Origin: Gammaproteobacteria bacterium
GTDB lineage: Bacteria; Pseudomonadota; Gammaproteobacteria; Ga0077536
Reading direction: 5' to 3'
NCBI GenBank assembly: GCA_024234975.1
Contig: JACKNH010000014.1
Location: 22,663 to 86,662 of the forward strand
DNA: 64,000 nucleotides
Under the pieces are notes generated by a model. The model did not search any database and was not told the origin of the DNA. It was given only the letters and a program-made list of their open reading frames with translations. The stretch's first letter is position 1. Each line of letters starts with the position of its first letter. The position numbers and the translations under genes are program-made. Of the stretch, positions 61,842 through 64,000 are shown one piece after another.

Positions 61842-63124
61842 TGCGAATCGTCCTCGACTTCGCCGCCGTGTTGGCGGTCAAGGTCAAACAACTTGCGCGC
61901 CGCGTCGACAAGCGCAGGGTCGGCGAGGAATTCAGGATCGCGCAACATCGTGGTCGGCGCGTGCAGCATCTGGTTCATCAACGTACGTGTCACCTGGTCG
62001 ACAACCGCGCGCGGGTCATCGCCGTTTTCCAGCCGTCGCAACGCCTTCTGCAGAAGCTGTTCCCGCTGCCCGGCCGCCCGTTCGCGCAATGCCCTGACAG
62101 TATCAACGCCGTCGAGCGATTGCAGATGATTGAGATATTCCTGGGCATAGATACTGACCAGCTCGTCGGCCTGGTTGGCGGCATCTACCCTTGCAGCCAG
62201 GTTGGCATCCACCACGGACTGCAGGTTGTCGATGTCGTAGAGATACACATCTTCCATCGCGCCGACCTGGGGTTCGATATCCCGTGGTACGGCGAGATCG
62301 ACCATGAACACCGGCCGGTGTCGCCGCTGTTTCATCGCGTATTCCATGCCGGACGCGGTAATGATTGGCAGGCGGCTGCCGGTCGAACTGATGACAATGT
62401 CCGCCCTTGCGAGCGCAGCGGGCAGCTCCGTGAGCGCAATCGCTTCGGCATTGTGCCGTTCGGCGAGCGCCTGCGCGTTTTCCAATGAACGGTTGGCGAT
62501 GATCATTGCGCCGACATCGCGTTCGCCCAGATGCGCCGCGGCCAGTGCAATGGTGTCACCCGCGCCGATCAACAGCGCGGTCTTGTCCGCGAGCGAGGCG
62601 TGCAACTGCACGGCGAGCGTGACAGCCAGATGTGCCACCGATACCGGCGCGACGCCGACATTGGTATCGGTACGAATCGCTTTGGCGACCCGGAACGAGA
62701 ACTGCAGCAGCTTGTCCAGACCTTTTCCCAGCGTGCCGGCCTGGCGCGCGGCCTGGTAGGCGTCCTTGAGCTGACCCAGAATCTGCGGTTCGCCAATCAC
62801 CATCGAGTCCAGGCCACCAGCAACGCGGAACAAATGCTTGATCGCAAACTCTTCGGTATGGCTGTAGATATGTGGCGCCAGTGTAGCTGCCGGCATGTTG
62901 CCCTGTCGGAGCAGCCACTCCAGTGGTTTGCGGTCAGCAGCAGGATCGATATCGCAATAGATTTCCGTGCGATTACAGGTAGATAGAATCAGCGCTTCCT
63001 GTACGCCACTGGAACTGTTGAGGTCGGTCAAGGCCGCCGATAAATGTTCGGGGGCGATCGCCAGTCGTTCGCGGATCTCCACGGGCGTGGTTTTATGGCT
63101 GACTCCGTAAACGAGCAGGGACAT
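61835..63124 (-). CDS. hemA: Glutamyl-tRNA reductase
   Basis: First committed step of C5 tetrapyrrole synthesis: NADPH reduction of glutamyl-tRNA to glutamate-1-semialdehyde. 429 residues. N-terminal VYGVSHKTTPVEIRERLA with catalytic Cys50 in STCNRTEIY, a GSMVIGEPQILGQ-like loop (DSMVIGEPQILGQLKDAYQ), NADP-binding LIGAGDTIALAAAHLGE, and the C-terminal dimerisation helices. It heads the hemA-prfA-prmC operon, and the divergent lipoprotein gene starts 73 bp away. With hemC and hemD it gives three heme-pathway genes in the window. Confidence 0.97.
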   Translation of the reverse strand: MSLLVYGVSHKTTPVEIRERLAIAPEHLSAALTDLNSSSGVQEALILSTCNRTEIYCDIDPAADRKPLEWLLRQGNMPAATLAPHIYSHTEEFAIKHLFRVAGGLDSMVIGEPQILGQLKDAYQAARQAGTLGKGLDKLLQFSFRVAKAIRTDTNVGVAPVSVAHLAVTLAVQLHASLADKTALLIGAGDTIALAAAHLGERDVGAMIIANRSLENAQALAERHNAEAIALTELPAALARADIVISSTGSRLPIITASGMEYAMKQRRHRPVFMVDLAVPRDIEPQVGAMEDVYLYDIDNLQSVVDANLAARVDAANQADELVSIYAQEYLNHLQSLDGVDTVRALRERAAGQREQLLQKALRRLENGDDPRAVVDQVTRTLMNQMLHAPTTMLRDPEFLADPALVDAARKLFDLDRQHGGEVEDDSQC

Positions 63125-63197
63125 GACGCGACGGTGGTTGGCATAAGATGCGATGAAATTGCGATATAGTTTACAGCACTGCAGGCGGTCACAAGCG

Positions 63198-64000
63198 ATG
63201 CCACATACCTTCCGCGTAAATCCCGATCCCCGTTACACCAGACACACGGCAGCATGGCTGCCGATGTTGGCGTTGACGCTGGCGGTAACCGGTTGCGCGA
63301 CCACTTCCGTACCATCTGAATCTTCGCTCCCGGCAACGGAATCGCCGGTGGCGTTGCCGGCGCCAGTCGCACCACCCGCGGCAGTCCAGGCAGAGCCGGC
63401 CAGTCCGTCCGCGATCAGCGAGGATATCGATCCGGAGCTCTGGTACCAGCTGCTGGTGGCTGAGTTTGCCAGCCGTCGGAATCAACCGCAGCTGGCTGCG
63501 ACCAATATGCTGGACGCCGCGCGCCAGACCGCGGAGCCGGCGCTGGCCCGCCGCGCAACGACCCTGGCGATTGTCGCCGGCAATGAAACCGGCGCCCTCG
63601 ATGCGGCTAAACTCTGGACGGAAGTCGCGCCCGCCGACAACGACGCACATCAGGTGCTGGGAACGATGTACCTGGCCCTGGGCGATATCGACAATGCGCA
63701 CGGCGAACTGACCTACCTGCTGAATGATCCGTCTGGCACCAGGCAGAACAATCTGCGCCAGATCACCGGCGTTCTCGGCCGTGAACGCAATCGCGCAAAT
63801 GCACTGGAGCTGATGCGGCGGTTGGTGGACGACCGGCCGGACGACGTGGCGGCGCAGTTGGCGTACGCCAACCTGGCTTTGCGTGCGGATAACGTCACCC
63901 TGGCGAGAACCATCCTCGATGCGTTGCTGCTCGGCGCGGATCTGGACGGTGACATCGCGTTGACTTACGTGGCCGTGTTGCAGCGGGAGGGCAATCCCTC
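63198..64000 (+). CDS. TPR lipoprotein (3' end cut by window edge)
   Basis: An open frame from ATG 63198 to the window end, 267 codons seen. N-terminal signal peptide with lipobox LAVTGC, the lipid-anchored Cys being about residue 33, then a Pro/Ala/Ser-rich linker and helical repeats of tetratricopeptide type (ELWYQLLVAEFASRRNQPQLA, PALARRATTLAIVAGN, AHQVLGTMYLALGDIDNAHGEL). A TPR lipoprotein divergent from hemA and followed by lolB is common in gammaproteobacteria; lolB would lie beyond the window. Its role is not established. Confidence 0.85.
   Translation, partial: MPHTFRVNPDPRYTRHTAAWLPMLALTLAVTGCATTSVPSESSLPATESPVALPAPVAPPAAVQAEPASPSAISEDIDPELWYQLLVAEFASRRNQPQLAATNMLDAARQTAEPALARRATTLAIVAGNETGALDAAKLWTEVAPADNDAHQVLGTMYLALGDIDNAHGELTYLLNDPSGTRQNNLRQITGVLGRERNRANALELMRRLVDDRPDDVAAQLAYANLALRADNVTLARTILDALLLGADLDGDIALTYVAVLQREGNP

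Overview
The window is a 64 kb piece of a GC-rich gammaproteobacterial chromosome carrying one clear foreign island. The host assignment rests on familiar gammaproteobacterial neighbourhoods: gshB, hemC-hemD, msbA, moxR-DUF58-tgpA, sthA, pmbA, uvrD, dsbA-cytochrome c4-engB, rpmE, xthA, bfr-bfd, and hemA-prfA-prmC-moeB. I cannot name the genus. Every backbone gene that lies wholly inside the window reads as one open frame.

Left backbone (1-17,680): glutathione and tetrapyrrole synthesis (gshB, hemC, hemD), a ParA-type ATPase, a phosphoribulokinase, the lipid A flippase msbA, an orphan zinc metalloprotease, the moxR-DUF58-tgpA operon, sthA, pmbA, uvrD, a membrane-anchored cytochrome c and tRNA-Arg(CCG).

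Island (17,667-34,200, about 16.5 kb): an element inserted at the 3' end of tRNA-Arg(CCG). The last 14 bases of the tRNA are repeated at the far end beside a tyrosine integrase. Its transfer module has a TraA (MobQ) relaxase-helicase, a DUF6118-like partner, traC/traD and an oriT-like nic region. No type IV secretion genes are present, so it looks mobilizable rather than self-transmissible. The cargo resembles alphaproteobacterial (probably sphingomonad) genes for nitric oxide and nitrosative stress: a quinol NO reductase, truncated hemoglobin, two NsrR-like Rrf2 regulators, an HPP-family membrane protein, DUF1971, a 5-formyl-THF cyclo-ligase-like protein, SirB, DUF488 and nitronate monooxygenase, plus an NsrR-box-like palindrome. 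Almost all cargo genes, traC and the integrase are broken by small frameshifts. traA, the DUF6118-like gene and an AlpA-type regulator are intact. This is either recent decay or an indel-rich assembly of that segment.

Right backbone (34,200-64,000): an apparently exported FMN alpha-hydroxyacid dehydrogenase with a CxxCH motif, a PatZ-like acyl-CoA synthetase/acetyltransferase, a flippase and a CDP-glycerol-transferase-like enzyme (surface glycan), a two-component system divergent from a heavy-metal RND efflux operon (OMF-MFP-RND-DUF3240), a SulP transporter, a diguanylate cyclase, dsbA, cytochrome c4, engB, rpmE, xthA, a LemA-GIDE/EF-hand pair, bfr and bfd with a Fur-box-like promoter, the hemA-prfA-prmC-small ORF-moeB cluster, and the start of a TPR lipoprotein gene.
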